The position numbers and the translations under genes are program-made. A DNA stretch of 64,000 bases from Streptomyces klenkii (GTDB lineage Bacteria; Actinomycetota; Actinomycetes; Streptomycetales; Streptomycetaceae): the NCBI RefSeq assembly GCF_003626645.1, contig NZ_RBAM01000013.1, positions 124,001-188,000 of the forward strand, written 5' to 3'. Under the pieces are notes generated by a model. That model was not told where the DNA came from and ran no database searches. It saw nothing but the letters and a program-made list of their open reading frames with translations. Below are positions 43,420-51,396 of this stretch, one piece after another (within the stretch, counting starts at the first letter, position 1; every line of letters starts with the position of its first letter).

Positions 43420-43920
43420 ATGTCCAGCGAATACGCCAAACAGCTCGGGGCCAAGCTCCGCGCCATCCGCACCCAGCAGGGCCTCTCCCTTCACGGCGTG
43501 GAGGAGAAGTCCCAGGGCCGCTGGAAGGCCGTCGTAGTGGGTTCGTACGAGCGCGGCGACCGTGCCGTGACCGTGCAGCGCCTGGCCGAGCTGGCCGACT
43601 TCTACGGGGTTCCCGTGCAGGAGCTGCTGCCCGGCACCACGCCGGGCGGCGCCGCCGAGCCGCCGCCGAAGCTGGTTCTGGACCTTGAGCGCCTGGCCCA
43701 CGTGCCGGCCGAGAAGGCCGGCCCGCTCCAGCGTTACGCGGCCACCATCCAGAGCCAGCGCGGTGACTACAACGGCAAGGTCCTCTCGATCCGCCAGGAC
43801 GACCTGCGGACCCTTGCCGTCATCTACGACCAGTCGCCCTCGGTGCTCACCGAGCAGCTGATCAGCTGGGGCGTGCTCGACGCGGACGCGCGCCGCGCGG
43901 TCCAGCACGAGGACGCCTGA
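43420..43920 (+). CDS. bldD: Developmental master repressor BldD (c-di-GMP effector)
   Basis: A 166-residue transcription factor that, bound to tetrameric cyclic di-GMP, represses sporulation genes during vegetative growth. The N-terminal HTH_XRE domain (about 6-70) reads YAKQLGAKLRAIRTQQGLSL and VVGSYERGDRAVTVQRLAELADFY. The C-terminal domain has the exact c-di-GMP signature: Arg114-Gly-Asp116, eight residues, then Arg125-Gln-Asp-Asp128. The ATG at 43420 gives a protein the same size and numbering as the S. coelicolor one; an in-frame GTG upstream is ignored because it would add an Arg-rich stretch. It is divergent from pyrR. Confidence 0.97.
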   Translation: MSSEYAKQLGAKLRAIRTQQGLSLHGVEEKSQGRWKAVVVGSYERGDRAVTVQRLAELADFYGVPVQELLPGTTPGGAAEPPPKLVLDLERLAHVPAEKAGPLQRYAATIQSQRGDYNGKVLSIRQDDLRTLAVIYDQSPSVLTEQLISWGVLDADARRAVQHEDA

Positions 43921-43945
43921 CAGCAGGTCCTCTTCCCCCACACAA

Positions 43946-43989
43946 CCGCCCGGGGGCGGGAAACCTTGCGGTTTCCCGCCCCCGGGCGG
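43946..43989. terminator. Bidirectional terminator between bldD and nusB
   Basis: A perfect 20-bp stem (43946-43965 with 43970-43989) around a TTGC loop, between the convergent stop codons. Confidence 0.92.
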
Positions 43990-44004
43990 TTCGCTTTCTG
44001 CGGC

Positions 44005-44439
44005 TTACTTCTCGTCGCGCCGAAGGCTCGGCTTGAGCTCCTTGAAGCGGCCGAGCAGACCGTTGACGAAGGCCGGCGAGTCGTCCGTGGAGAACTCCTT
44101 GGCGAGCTGCACCGCCTCGTCGATCGCCACCGCGTCCGGAGTGCCGTCCTCCCAGATCAGCTCGTAGGCACCGAGCCGCACGATGTTCCGGTCCACGACC
44201 GGCATCCGGTCCAGGTCCCAGTCGACCGCGTAGGTGGAGATCAGCTCGTCGATCCGGGACACGTGCTGCGCGTACCCCTCGACCAGCTCCATCGTGTACT
44301 CGTTCACCGGCGGCTGGCGGTCGTCGGACCGCGAGTGCCGGATCCAGTCCGCGAGCACGTTCTGCACGGTGATGCCGCGCTGGTCGGCCTCGAAGAGGAT
44401 CTGGAAGGCGCGCTTACGGGCCTTGCTGCGGGCAGCCAC
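44005..44439 (-). CDS. nusB: Transcription antitermination factor NusB
   Basis: An RNA-binding helical protein that joins NusE/S10 on boxA RNA to drive rRNA transcription. At 144 residues it shows ARSKARKRAFQILFEADQRGI at the start, DWDLDRMPVVDRNIVRLGAYELIW in the middle and VAIDEAVQLAKEFSTDDSPAFVNGLLGRF at the end, all family hallmarks. The start is GTG at 44439, only 2 nt after the efp stop, so they are co-translated. The efp-nusB order is conserved in Actinobacteria and Firmicutes. Confidence 0.97.
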   Translation of the reverse strand: MAARSKARKRAFQILFEADQRGITVQNVLADWIRHSRSDDRQPPVNEYTMELVEGYAQHVSRIDELISTYAVDWDLDRMPVVDRNIVRLGAYELIWEDGTPDAVAIDEAVQLAKEFSTDDSPAFVNGLLGRFKELKPSLRRDEK

Positions 44440-44441
44440 GG

Positions 44442-45008
44442 TTAGCTGTTCACCCGGCCGAGGTAATCGCCGGTGCGCGTGTCGACCTTGATCTTCTCAC
44501 CGGTGGTGATGAAGAGCGGGACCTGGATCTCGTAGCCGGTCTCCAGGGTGGCGGGCTTGGAGCCACCGGTGGAGCGGTCGCCCTGGACACCCGGCTCGGT
44601 GTGCTCGATGACGAGCTCGACGGCGGCCGGCAGCTCGACGTAGAGCACCTCGCCCTCGTGCGCGGCCACGGTGGCCGTGAAGCCCTCGAGGAGGAAGTTG
44701 GCGGCGTCGCCGACGGTCTTGCGGTCGACCATCAGCTGGTCGTACGTCTGCATGTCCATGAAGACGAAGTACTCGCCGTCCATGTAGGAGAACTGCATGT
44801 CGCGGCGGTCGACGGTGGCCGTCTCGACCTTCACGCCGGCGTTGAAGGTCTTGTCGACGACCTTGCCGGAGAGCACGTTCTTCAGCTTCGTACGGACGAA
44901 GGCGGGGCCCTTGCCGGGCTTGACGTGCTGGAACTCGACGACGGACCAGAGCTGGCCCCCGTCGAGCTTGAGCACCATGCCGTTCTTGAGGTCGTTCGTG
45001 GATGCCAC
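44442..45008 (-). CDS. efp: Elongation factor P
   Basis: Rescues ribosomes stalled on polyproline. It has 188 residues in three beta-barrel domains, beginning ASTNDLKNGMVLKLDGGQLWSVVEFQHVKPGKGPAFVRTKLKN. The P-site loop tip KPGKGPAF carries a Lys at the usual modification position (about residue 32-34). The window has no epmA or epmB gene, so unmodified or other chemistry is expected. The GTG at 45008 is followed by nusB, 2 nt after its stop. A peptidase-M24 homologue lies directly upstream (50 nt). Confidence 0.96.
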   Translation of the reverse strand: MASTNDLKNGMVLKLDGGQLWSVVEFQHVKPGKGPAFVRTKLKNVLSGKVVDKTFNAGVKVETATVDRRDMQFSYMDGEYFVFMDMQTYDQLMVDRKTVGDAANFLLEGFTATVAAHEGEVLYVELPAAVELVIEHTEPGVQGDRSTGGSKPATLETGYEIQVPLFITTGEKIKVDTRTGDYLGRVNS

Positions 45009-45058
45009 GGTTGCGGTATCTCCTGGACTGGTGGAACCAGAAAGTGCGGTGCGCCCCG

Positions 45059-46168
45059 CTAGAGCGCGAGCAGCTCTTTGGTCGTGATGGTGAGTAGCTC
45101 GGGTCCGCCGTCCGCCTCGGGGCGGACGACGAGCGTGTCATCGATCCGGACTCCGCCGCGGCCCGGGAGGTGAACCCCCGGATCTACGGTGACCGGCACG
45201 CAAGCGTCCAGTTTACCCATTGCCGAAGGTGTCAGCCGAGGGTCCTCGTCGTTTTCGAGTCCCACGCCGTGTCCGACGCCCGGCCCGACCCGCTCGCCGT
45301 GCCCCGCGGCCTCCAGCACCAGGCGCGCCGCGCGGTCCACTTCCCGGTACGGAGTGCCCGGCGCGAGCGCCTCCCGGCCGGCCCGCTGGGCTGCGAACAC
45401 CTGGTCGTAGAGCTCGATCTGCCAGTCCGCCGGGCTGGTCCCGATCACGAACGTCCGGCCGATCTCGCTGCGGTAGCCGCGGTAGTCGGCGCCCACGCAC
45501 ACGCTGAGGAAATCGCCCTCCTCCACCCGGCGGTCGCCCGGCAGGTGCCCGGCCAGCCCCGAGTTCGGGCCCGTGCCCACCGAGGTGGGGAAGGCCGGGC
45601 CCGTCGCGCCGTGGTCGACCAGCCGGCGCTCCAGCTCCAGGGCCAGGTGCCGCTCGGTGCGCCCGACCAGGATCGACTCCAGGAGCTCCCCCAGGGCCTG
45701 GTCGGCGATCTCCGCGGCGATCCGCAGGGAGGAGATCTCCTCATCGTCCTTGACGAGCCGCTGCTGTTCCACGGCCGGGCCGAGGTCGGTCAGGCGCAGC
45801 CGGGGCGCGACGGACCGCAGGGCGCGGTGGCGGGAGACCGTCAGGTGGTGCTCCTCCACGGCGAGCGAGCTCCTGCCCGCGGCCGCGGCATGCTCGGCGG
45901 CGGCGACGGCCGGGTCGCCGTCCGCCTCGGCCAGCACGACGACCTGGAGATCCTCCGCGGCCCGGGGGCCGGAGGCCTCGCCCCCGCAGGGGTCGCAGGG
46001 GCACAGCAGGACGTCCCGGCCGGGGCACACGAGCAGCACCGCCCCGGCCGGTGCGGTGCCGGCCAGATAGCGGACGTTGGCGTTCCCGGAGACCAGGGCG
46101 GCCTCGCTCCCGGCCGCGTGGCAGCGCTCGCGCAGCCGGTCGCGGCGCGCCGCGTACACCTCGGACAT
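45059..46168 (-). CDS. Peptidase M24 (aminopeptidase P-like) homologue with altered metal site
   Basis: A 369-residue protein with the creatinase-like N-domain (about 1-135) and the pita-bread M24 domain (about 140-360). The fold landmarks are clear (FPTSVGTGPNSGLAGHLPGDR, GHGVGLEND, VTVDPGVHLPGRGGVRIDD). The five metal ligands of real family members (Asp, Asp, His, Glu, Glu) read Cys224, Glu235, His300, Asp329 and Asp343, and the second His of HxxxH-type loops is missing. Dinuclear metal hydrolysis is therefore doubtful; a changed or lost activity is likely. It sits directly upstream of efp, an old linkage for pepP genes. Being close to a polyproline-translation factor may be functional or simply ancestral. 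Confidence 0.82.
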   Translation of the reverse strand: MSEVYAARRDRLRERCHAAGSEAALVSGNANVRYLAGTAPAGAVLLVCPGRDVLLCPCDPCGGEASGPRAAEDLQVVVLAEADGDPAVAAAEHAAAAGRSSLAVEEHHLTVSRHRALRSVAPRLRLTDLGPAVEQQRLVKDDEEISSLRIAAEIADQALGELLESILVGRTERHLALELERRLVDHGATGPAFPTSVGTGPNSGLAGHLPGDRRVEEGDFLSVCVGADYRGYRSEIGRTFVIGTSPADWQIELYDQVFAAQRAGREALAPGTPYREVDRAARLVLEAAGHGERVGPGVGHGVGLENDEDPRLTPSAMGKLDACVPVTVDPGVHLPGRGGVRIDDTLVVRPEADGGPELLTITTKELLAL

Positions 46169-46270
46169 GTCTGTGAGCCTACGGCGGGGTGCCGCGGGCG
46201 GCCGTCCCAGCGCGTCCGACCGGGCACCGGCTCCCGGAACCCGGCCGGAGGGGGCGGCCGGGGAGGGCGG

Positions 46271-46981
46271 TCACCAGCTGGGCGGGCTGGCCAGCGAGCG
46301 GGCGACGACCTCGTCGAGGAGGCGGGCGGTGGTGGTGACGTCCTGCTGGGAGTTGTCGATGATCGGCAGGCCGGAGCCGTACCAGCCGGCCATCCGGCCG
46401 TGGATCCGGGCCACCTCCTCGTCGCCGAGGCGGCGGTTGCCCGAGCGCTCGGCGTTGCGCTCCAGGACGACCTCCAGGCCGGGCAGCAGGACGACGGGGA
46501 GCAGGCCGGGGCCCACGTGGCGCTTCCAGCCGCCGAGGCCGACGGCGGGCCGGTCGGGGAAGACGGCGTCGTCGAGGATGCAGGAGATGCCGTTGGCGAG
46601 GAAGTTGCGGGCGGCGAAGCCGCAGGTGCGGCGGGCCAGCCGGTACTGCGCCTCGGAGTGGTCGTTCCAGCCGGACTGCGGGTCGGCGAAGCCCGAGCGC
46701 ACCCACTCGCGGACGTCGTCCAGGCTGATGTGGGCGGTGGGCACGCGGCGGGTGTCCGCCCAGTGCCGGGCCACGGTCGTCTTCCCGGCGCCGGCCGGGC
46801 CGATGAGGATCACCGCGACGGGGGCGTGGGCGGGGTCGGCGGGCTGCGCGGCGGGCACGGCGCCCGGCACGGGTACGCCCTGCGGCAGCAGGAAATGGCC
46901 GGTCTGCGCGGCGGGCGGCGGGGGCGCGCCCGGCATCGGGGGGTGGGCCGGCGGCAGCGGCGGCCCCACGGGGTACTGCAT
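46271..46981 (-). CDS. P-loop kinase-like ATPase with proline-rich N-terminus
   Basis: A 236-residue protein. Residues 1-50 are rich in Pro, Ala and Gly (PPLPPAHPPMPGAPPPPAAQ), then an AAA/zeta-toxin/kinase-like domain with Walker A LIGPAGAGKTTVARHW (about 59-74), HISLDDVREWVRSGF, a DDAVFPD segment and a terminal AGWYGSGLPIIDNSQQ. This looks like the AAA_33 group, which phosphorylates small molecules. No substrate can be assigned. The N-terminal polyproline stretch makes it a possible EF-P client, with efp less than 2 kb away. It lies after two terminators that close the aro operon. Confidence 0.65.
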   Translation of the reverse strand: MQYPVGPPLPPAHPPMPGAPPPPAAQTGHFLLPQGVPVPGAVPAAQPADPAHAPVAVILIGPAGAGKTTVARHWADTRRVPTAHISLDDVREWVRSGFADPQSGWNDHSEAQYRLARRTCGFAARNFLANGISCILDDAVFPDRPAVGLGGWKRHVGPGLLPVVLLPGLEVVLERNAERSGNRRLGDEEVARIHGRMAGWYGSGLPIIDNSQQDVTTTARLLDEVVARSLASPPSW

Positions 46982-47022
46982 CCGGTGGCACTCCGTCTCG
47001 TAGGGGCGCGGGCGTCAGGGGC

Positions 47023-47067
47023 GCCCGGTGGCGTGAGCTGAGAGGGCCTCAGCTCACGCCACCGGGC
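47023..47067 (-). terminator. Terminator 2 after the aro operon
   Basis: A perfect 20-bp stem (47023-47042 with 47048-47067) with a 5-nt loop, downstream of aroQ and just upstream of the ATPase gene start. Confidence 0.88.
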
Positions 47068-47102
47068 GACGGCCAGACGGGAGAGTACCCGAGCCCCGTC
47101 CC

Positions 47103-47124
47103 CGTTGCCCCTCCAGGGGCAACG
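47103..47124 (-). terminator. Terminator 1 after the aro operon
   Basis: A 10-bp GC-rich inverted repeat (47103-47112 with 47115-47124) 7 nt past the aroQ stop. With the longer hairpin downstream it forms a tandem terminator. Confidence 0.65.
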
Positions 47125-47130
47125 GCCGCG

Positions 47131-47574
47131 TCAGCCCGCGAGTTCCTCGGCCAGGGCCCGCAGCGCGAGCCGGTAGGAGCCGATGCCGAAGCCCGCGACG
47201 GTGCCGCTGGCGACGGCCGCGATCACGGAGGTGTGGCGGAACTCCTCGCGCGCGTACGGGTTGGAGATGTGCACCTCGATCAGCGGCGCGGTGCGCTGGG
47301 CGGCCGCGTCGCGCATGGCGTACGAGTAGTGCGTGAAGGCGCCGGGGTTGATGACGACCGGGAGGGCGCCGTCGGCCGCCTCGTGCAGCCAGCGGACCAG
47401 CTCGCCCTCGTCGTTGGTCTCGCGCACGTCGACGGCGAAGCCGAGCTCCGCGCCGAGCCGGGTGCACTCCTCCACCAGGCCCTTGTAGGAGGTCGAGCCG
47501 TAGACGTCGGGCTCGCGGGAGCCGAGGCGGCCGAGGTTGGGGCCGTTCAGCACGAGGACCCGGCGCGCGGTCAT
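47131..47574 (-). CDS. aroQ: 3-dehydroquinate dehydratase (type II)
   Basis: The third step of the shikimate pathway. At 147 residues it is the small dodecameric type II form. It starts RRVLVLNGPNLGRLGSREPDVYGS, which holds the catalytic Tyr and Arg, and has VVINPGAFTHYSYAMRDA with the active-site His motif and VEVHISNPYAREEFRHTS-type sequence (here IEVHISNPYAREEFRHTS). The ATG at 47574 overlaps the aroB stop as ATGA. It is the last gene of the aro operon. Confidence 0.96.
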   Translation of the reverse strand: MTARRVLVLNGPNLGRLGSREPDVYGSTSYKGLVEECTRLGAELGFAVDVRETNDEGELVRWLHEAADGALPVVINPGAFTHYSYAMRDAAAQRTAPLIEVHISNPYAREEFRHTSVIAAVASGTVAGFGIGSYRLALRALAEELAG

Positions 47575-48662
47575 GCGGCGATCTCCGCGTGTGCGGCCAG
47601 CAGCATCGCCGGGTCGGGGCCCTCCAGGACCGTCGGCTTGGCCAGGCCGTCCAGGACGATGAAGCGCAGCCGGTCGCCGCGGGTCTTCTTGTCGACCTTC
47701 ATGGTCTCCACCAGCTTGGGCCACTGGTCGCCGCGGTAGGTGACGGGCAGGCCCACGGAGGTGAGGATCTCGCGGTGCCGGTCGGCGGTCGCGTCGTCGA
47801 GGCGGCCGGCGATGCGGCCGAGCTCGGCGGCGAAGACCATGCCGACGGCGACGGCCGCGCCGTGCCGCCAGTTGTAGCGCTCGTTCTTCTCGATGGCGTG
47901 GGCGAGGGTGTGGCCGTAGTTGAGGATCTCGCGCAGGCCCGACTCCTTGAGGTCGGAGGAGACCACGTCGGCCTTGACCCGGATCGCGCGCTCGATCAGC
48001 TCGGCGGTGTGCGGCCCGGCGGGGGTGCGGGCGGCCTCGGGGTCGGCCTCGATGAGGTCGAGGATGGCCGGATCGGCGATGAAGCCCGCCTTGATGACCT
48101 CGGCGAGGCCGCTGACGTAGTCGTGGACCGGCAGCGAGTCCAGCGCGGCCAGGTCGCACAGGACGCCGGCCGGCGGGTGGAAGGCGCCGACGAGGTTCTT
48201 GCCCTCGGCGGTGTTGATGCCGGTCTTGCCGCCGACGGCGGCGTCGACCATGGCCAGCACCGTGGTGGGCACGGCGATCCAGCGCACGCCGCGCAGCCAG
48301 GTGGCGGCGACGAAGCCGGCGAGGTCCGTGGTGGCGCCGCCGCCCACGCCGACGATGACGTCGGTGCGGGTGAAGTTGGTCTGGCCCAGCGCCTTCCAGC
48401 AGTAGGCCGCGACCTCGACGGTCTTGGACTCCTCGGCGTTGGGCAGCTGGATCGCGATGGCCTCGTAGCCCTGGGAGGCCAGGTCCTCGCGGATCGCCTG
48501 GCCGGTCTCGGCGAGGGCCTCGGGGTGGAGCACGGCGACCCGCTTGGCCTTGGTGCCGATGAGGCCGGGCAGCTCGTCCAGCAGCTGGCGCCCGACCAGG
48601 ACCTCGTACGGGTCGGTGCCCGCGCTGCCGGCGACCTGGATGCGGGTGGGGGCGTCGGTCAT
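47571..48662 (-). CDS. aroB: 3-dehydroquinate synthase
   Basis: The second step of the shikimate pathway: DAHP to 3-dehydroquinate with NAD+ and zinc. It has 363 residues. Motifs present are VGVGGGATTDLAGFVAATWLRGV, PTTVLAMVDAAVGGKTGINTAEGKNLVGAFHPP and the metal-binding LREILNYGHTLAHAIEKNERYNWRHGAAVAVGMV. The start is ATG at 48662. It follows aroK by 7 nt and overlaps aroQ. Confidence 0.97.
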   Translation of the reverse strand: MTDAPTRIQVAGSAGTDPYEVLVGRQLLDELPGLIGTKAKRVAVLHPEALAETGQAIREDLASQGYEAIAIQLPNAEESKTVEVAAYCWKALGQTNFTRTDVIVGVGGGATTDLAGFVAATWLRGVRWIAVPTTVLAMVDAAVGGKTGINTAEGKNLVGAFHPPAGVLCDLAALDSLPVHDYVSGLAEVIKAGFIADPAILDLIEADPEAARTPAGPHTAELIERAIRVKADVVSSDLKESGLREILNYGHTLAHAIEKNERYNWRHGAAVAVGMVFAAELGRIAGRLDDATADRHREILTSVGLPVTYRGDQWPKLVETMKVDKKTRGDRLRFIVLDGLAKPTVLEGPDPAMLLAAHAEIAA

Positions 48663-48669
48663 GCGTTCC

Positions 48670-49215
48670 TCACTGCGTGGTGTCCTGTGTACGGTCGCCG
48701 GGCACCGGGGCCAGGTGCAGGGCCTCCAGCACGGCGTCGGCGACCTCGTCCGGCGTGCGGCCGCCGGTGGTGACGGTGGCCCGGGCGACCTCCGTGTAGA
48801 GCGGGCGGCGGGCCTCCATCAGCTCGCGCCAGCGCTGCCGCGGATTGACCGCGAGCAGCGGGCGCGGGGCGTCGAGGCCGACGCGCCGGACGGCGTCGGC
48901 GAGCTCGACGTCGAGGAAGACCACCGGCAGCCCCACGAGGAGGGCCCGGGTCCCGTCGTCCATGATCGCGCCGCCGCCGAGGGAGAGCACGCCGGGGTGC
49001 CCGGCGACGGCGGCGCGCACCGCCTGCCGCTCCAGCTCGCGGAAGTGCGGCTCGCCCTCGTCGATGAAGATCTCCGGGATGGGCTTGCCGGCGGTCCGCT
49101 CGATGTCGGCGTCGGTGTCGCGGTAGCCGGTGCCCAGCCGCTGGGCGAGCAGGGCGCCGATGGTGGACTTGCCGGCTCCCGGCGGGCCCACCAGCACGAC
49201 GACGGGCGCGGTCAC
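48670..49215 (-). CDS. aroK: Shikimate kinase
   Basis: Phosphorylates shikimate at the 3-OH. It has 181 residues. Walker A is VLVGPPGAGKSTIGALLAQ, the substrate site is YRDTDADIERTAG and LGGGAIMDD, and the lid is APRPLLAVNPRQRWRELMEARRPLY. The GTG at 49215 overlaps the aroC stop as GTGA. The C-terminal 15 residues are polar and probably flexible. Confidence 0.96.
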   Translation of the reverse strand: MTAPVVVLVGPPGAGKSTIGALLAQRLGTGYRDTDADIERTAGKPIPEIFIDEGEPHFRELERQAVRAAVAGHPGVLSLGGGAIMDDGTRALLVGLPVVFLDVELADAVRRVGLDAPRPLLAVNPRQRWRELMEARRPLYTEVARATVTTGGRTPDEVADAVLEALHLAPVPGDRTQDTTQ

Positions 49216-50396
49216 TTGATGGCCAGGTTCTCGAGGTAGCCCTGGACGTTGCGGCGGGTCTCGGCGACGTTGTCGCCGCCGAACTTCTCCGCCACCGCGT
49301 CGGCCAGGACGAGGGCGACCATCGCCTCGGCGACGATGCCGGCGGCCGGGACCGCGCAGACGTCGGAGCGCTGGTGGTGGGCCTGGGCGGCCTCGCCGGT
49401 GGCGACATCGACGGTGCGCAGGGCGCGCGGCACGGTGGCGATCGGCTTCATGGCCGCGCGGACGCGCAGCAGCTCGCCCGTGGACAGGCCGCCCTCGGTG
49501 CCGCCGGAGCGGCCGGAGGCGCGGCGGATGCCGTCCTCGGTGGAGACGATCTCGTCGTGGGCCTGCGAGCCCGGCACCCGGGCCAGCTCGAAGCCGTCGC
49601 CGACCTCGACGCCCTTGATCGCCTGAATGCCCATCAGGGCCGCGGCGAGGCGGGCGTCCAGGCGGCGGTCCCAGTGCACGTGCGAGCCCAGGCCGACGGG
49701 GACGCCGTAGGCCAGCACCTCGACGACGCCGCCGAGCGTGTCGCCGTCCTTGTGGGCCTGGTCGATCTCGGCAACCATCGCCTTGCCGGCCGCCTCGTCC
49801 AGGCAGCGGACCGGGTCGGCGTCGAGCTTGTCGACGTCGGAGGGCGTGGGGTAGACGCCGAGCGGCGCCTTGGCCGCGGCCAGCTCGATGACGTGGGAGA
49901 CGATCTCGATGCCCGTCGTCTCCTTGAGGTAGGAGCGGGCGACGGCGCCGAGGGCGACGCGGGCGGCGGTCTCGCGGGCGGAGGCGCGCTCCAGGATCGG
50001 GCGGGCCTCGTCGATCCCGTACTTCTGCATGCCCGCGAGGTCGGCGTGGCCGGGGCGGGGGCGGGTCAGCGGGGCGTTGCGGGCCATCGCCGCCAGCTCC
50101 TCCGGGTCCACCGGATCGGCCGCCATGACCTTCTCCCACTTGGGCCACTCGGTGTTGCCCACCATGACCGCGACCGGGGAGCCCATCGTCAGGCCGTGGC
50201 GCACGCCGCCGAGGAAGGTGACCTCGTCCCGCTCGAACTTCATGCGCGCGCCGCGGCCGTAGCCGAGCCGCCGCCGGGCCAGGTGGTCCGCCACCATGTC
50301 CGTGGTGACGGGGACACCGGCGGGCAGGCCCTCCAGCGTCGCCACGAGTGCCGGACCATGCGACTCACCGGCAGTCAGCCAGCGCAACCTGCTCAA
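49212..50396 (-). CDS. aroC: Chorismate synthase
   Basis: The last common step to aromatic amino acids: EPSP to chorismate with reduced FMN as cofactor. It has 394 residues. The three family signatures are GESHGPALVATLEGLPAG near the start, a region with RPRPGHADLAGMQKYG and ARETAARVALGAVA, and RSDVCAVPAAGIVAEAMVALVLADA near the end. The start codon is TTG at 50396, with GAGGAGTCCCG upstream; this choice also matches the family N-terminus (SRLRWLTAGESHGP). Confidence 0.96.
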   Translation of the reverse strand: MSRLRWLTAGESHGPALVATLEGLPAGVPVTTDMVADHLARRRLGYGRGARMKFERDEVTFLGGVRHGLTMGSPVAVMVGNTEWPKWEKVMAADPVDPEELAAMARNAPLTRPRPGHADLAGMQKYGIDEARPILERASARETAARVALGAVARSYLKETTGIEIVSHVIELAAAKAPLGVYPTPSDVDKLDADPVRCLDEAAGKAMVAEIDQAHKDGDTLGGVVEVLAYGVPVGLGSHVHWDRRLDARLAAALMGIQAIKGVEVGDGFELARVPGSQAHDEIVSTEDGIRRASGRSGGTEGGLSTGELLRVRAAMKPIATVPRALRTVDVATGEAAQAHHQRSDVCAVPAAGIVAEAMVALVLADAVAEKFGGDNVAETRRNVQGYLENLAIK

Positions 50397-50556
50397 CGGG
50401 ACTCCTCTTGCTCGCGCGCCTCAAGATCGTGCGGCGCCCGGGTGCGCGGCCCCGGCCCGCCACTTCTGATCCTCCCATGCCGGACGGTCCTGTCCGCCCT
50501 CCGGTCCGCGTTGTGGAACGGAGTGAGTCACGTCGTGGTCGCCCGGACGGGTGCCG
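50397..50556. other. Spacer between aroE and aroC
   Basis: 160 bases between the aroE stop and the aroC start. No hairpin of note. It probably carries a promoter for the aroC-aroK-aroB-aroQ group, but I see no convincing hexamers. Confidence 0.35.
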
Positions 50557-51396
50557 TCAGCCGCGGGCGGCCAGGGCGGCCTCGCCCGCCGCGCGCATCG
50601 CGGCCAGCGGCGCCCGCGGCCGGCCGGTCATCCGCTCGACCTGGAGAACCGCCTGGTGGACGAGGAGGTCCAGGCCGCCGAGGACGGTGCCGCCGCGCGC
50701 GGACCAGGCCGCGGCCAGGGGCGTGGGCCACGGCTCGTAGAGGACGTCGAAGAGGGCGCCGGGACGGTCCGGGACGGCCTCCGCGAGGGCGTCGGTGGCC
50801 CCCGCGGGAGTGGTGGCCACTACCAGCGGGGCGGTGAGCGCCTCGGCCGCGCGGGACCAGTCCTCGGTGCGGACGGCCACGCCGAGCCGCTCGCCCCACT
50901 CGCGCATCTCGGCCGCACGGGCCTCGCTGCGCACGTACACGACGACCTCGCCCGTGCAGATCCCGGCCAGGGCGGCCAGCGCGGAGGACGCGGTGGCGCC
51001 CGCGCCCAGCACGGCGGCGGAGGCGGCCTCCGTCACGCCGCGCTCGCGCAGGGCCGCGGCGATGCCGGGGATGTCGGTGTTGTCGCCGAGGCGGCGGCCG
51101 TCCTCGGTGAACACGACGGTGTTGACGGCCTCGACCGACGCGGCCGTGCTGCTGACCTCGTCCAGCAGCGGCATCACCGCCCGCTTGAGCGGCATGGTCA
51201 GGGACAGCCCTGCCCAGGTCTCGTCCAGCTTGTCGAGGAAGGCGGGCAGCGCGGCCTCGTCCACCTCGAAGCGGTCGTACGTCCACTCCCCCAGGCCCAG
51301 CTCCGCGTACGCGGCGCGGTGCAGGACCGGGGAGAGCGAGTGGGCGATCGGGGAACCGAGGACGGCCGCGCGGCGGCGCTCCGGGGCGTGGCTCAT
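50557..51396 (-). CDS. aroE: Shikimate dehydrogenase
   Basis: Reduces 3-dehydroshikimate to shikimate. At 279 residues it is slightly short but complete. It begins RRAAVLGSPIAHSLSPVLHRAAYAELGL (substrate site with SLS), then LSLTMPLKRAVMPLLDE with the catalytic Lys, EAVNTVVF, DNTDIPG and the NADP Rossmann segment AAVLGAGATASSALAAL. Activity on shikimate, rather than quinate, is inferred from its place between mltG and aroC. The ATG at 51396 overlaps the mltG stop by one base. Confidence 0.93.
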   Translation of the reverse strand: MSHAPERRRAAVLGSPIAHSLSPVLHRAAYAELGLGEWTYDRFEVDEAALPAFLDKLDETWAGLSLTMPLKRAVMPLLDEVSSTAASVEAVNTVVFTEDGRRLGDNTDIPGIAAALRERGVTEAASAAVLGAGATASSALAALAGICTGEVVVYVRSEARAAEMREWGERLGVAVRTEDWSRAAEALTAPLVVATTPAGATDALAEAVPDRPGALFDVLYEPWPTPLAAAWSARGGTVLGGLDLLVHQAVLQVERMTGRPRAPLAAMRAAGEAALAARG

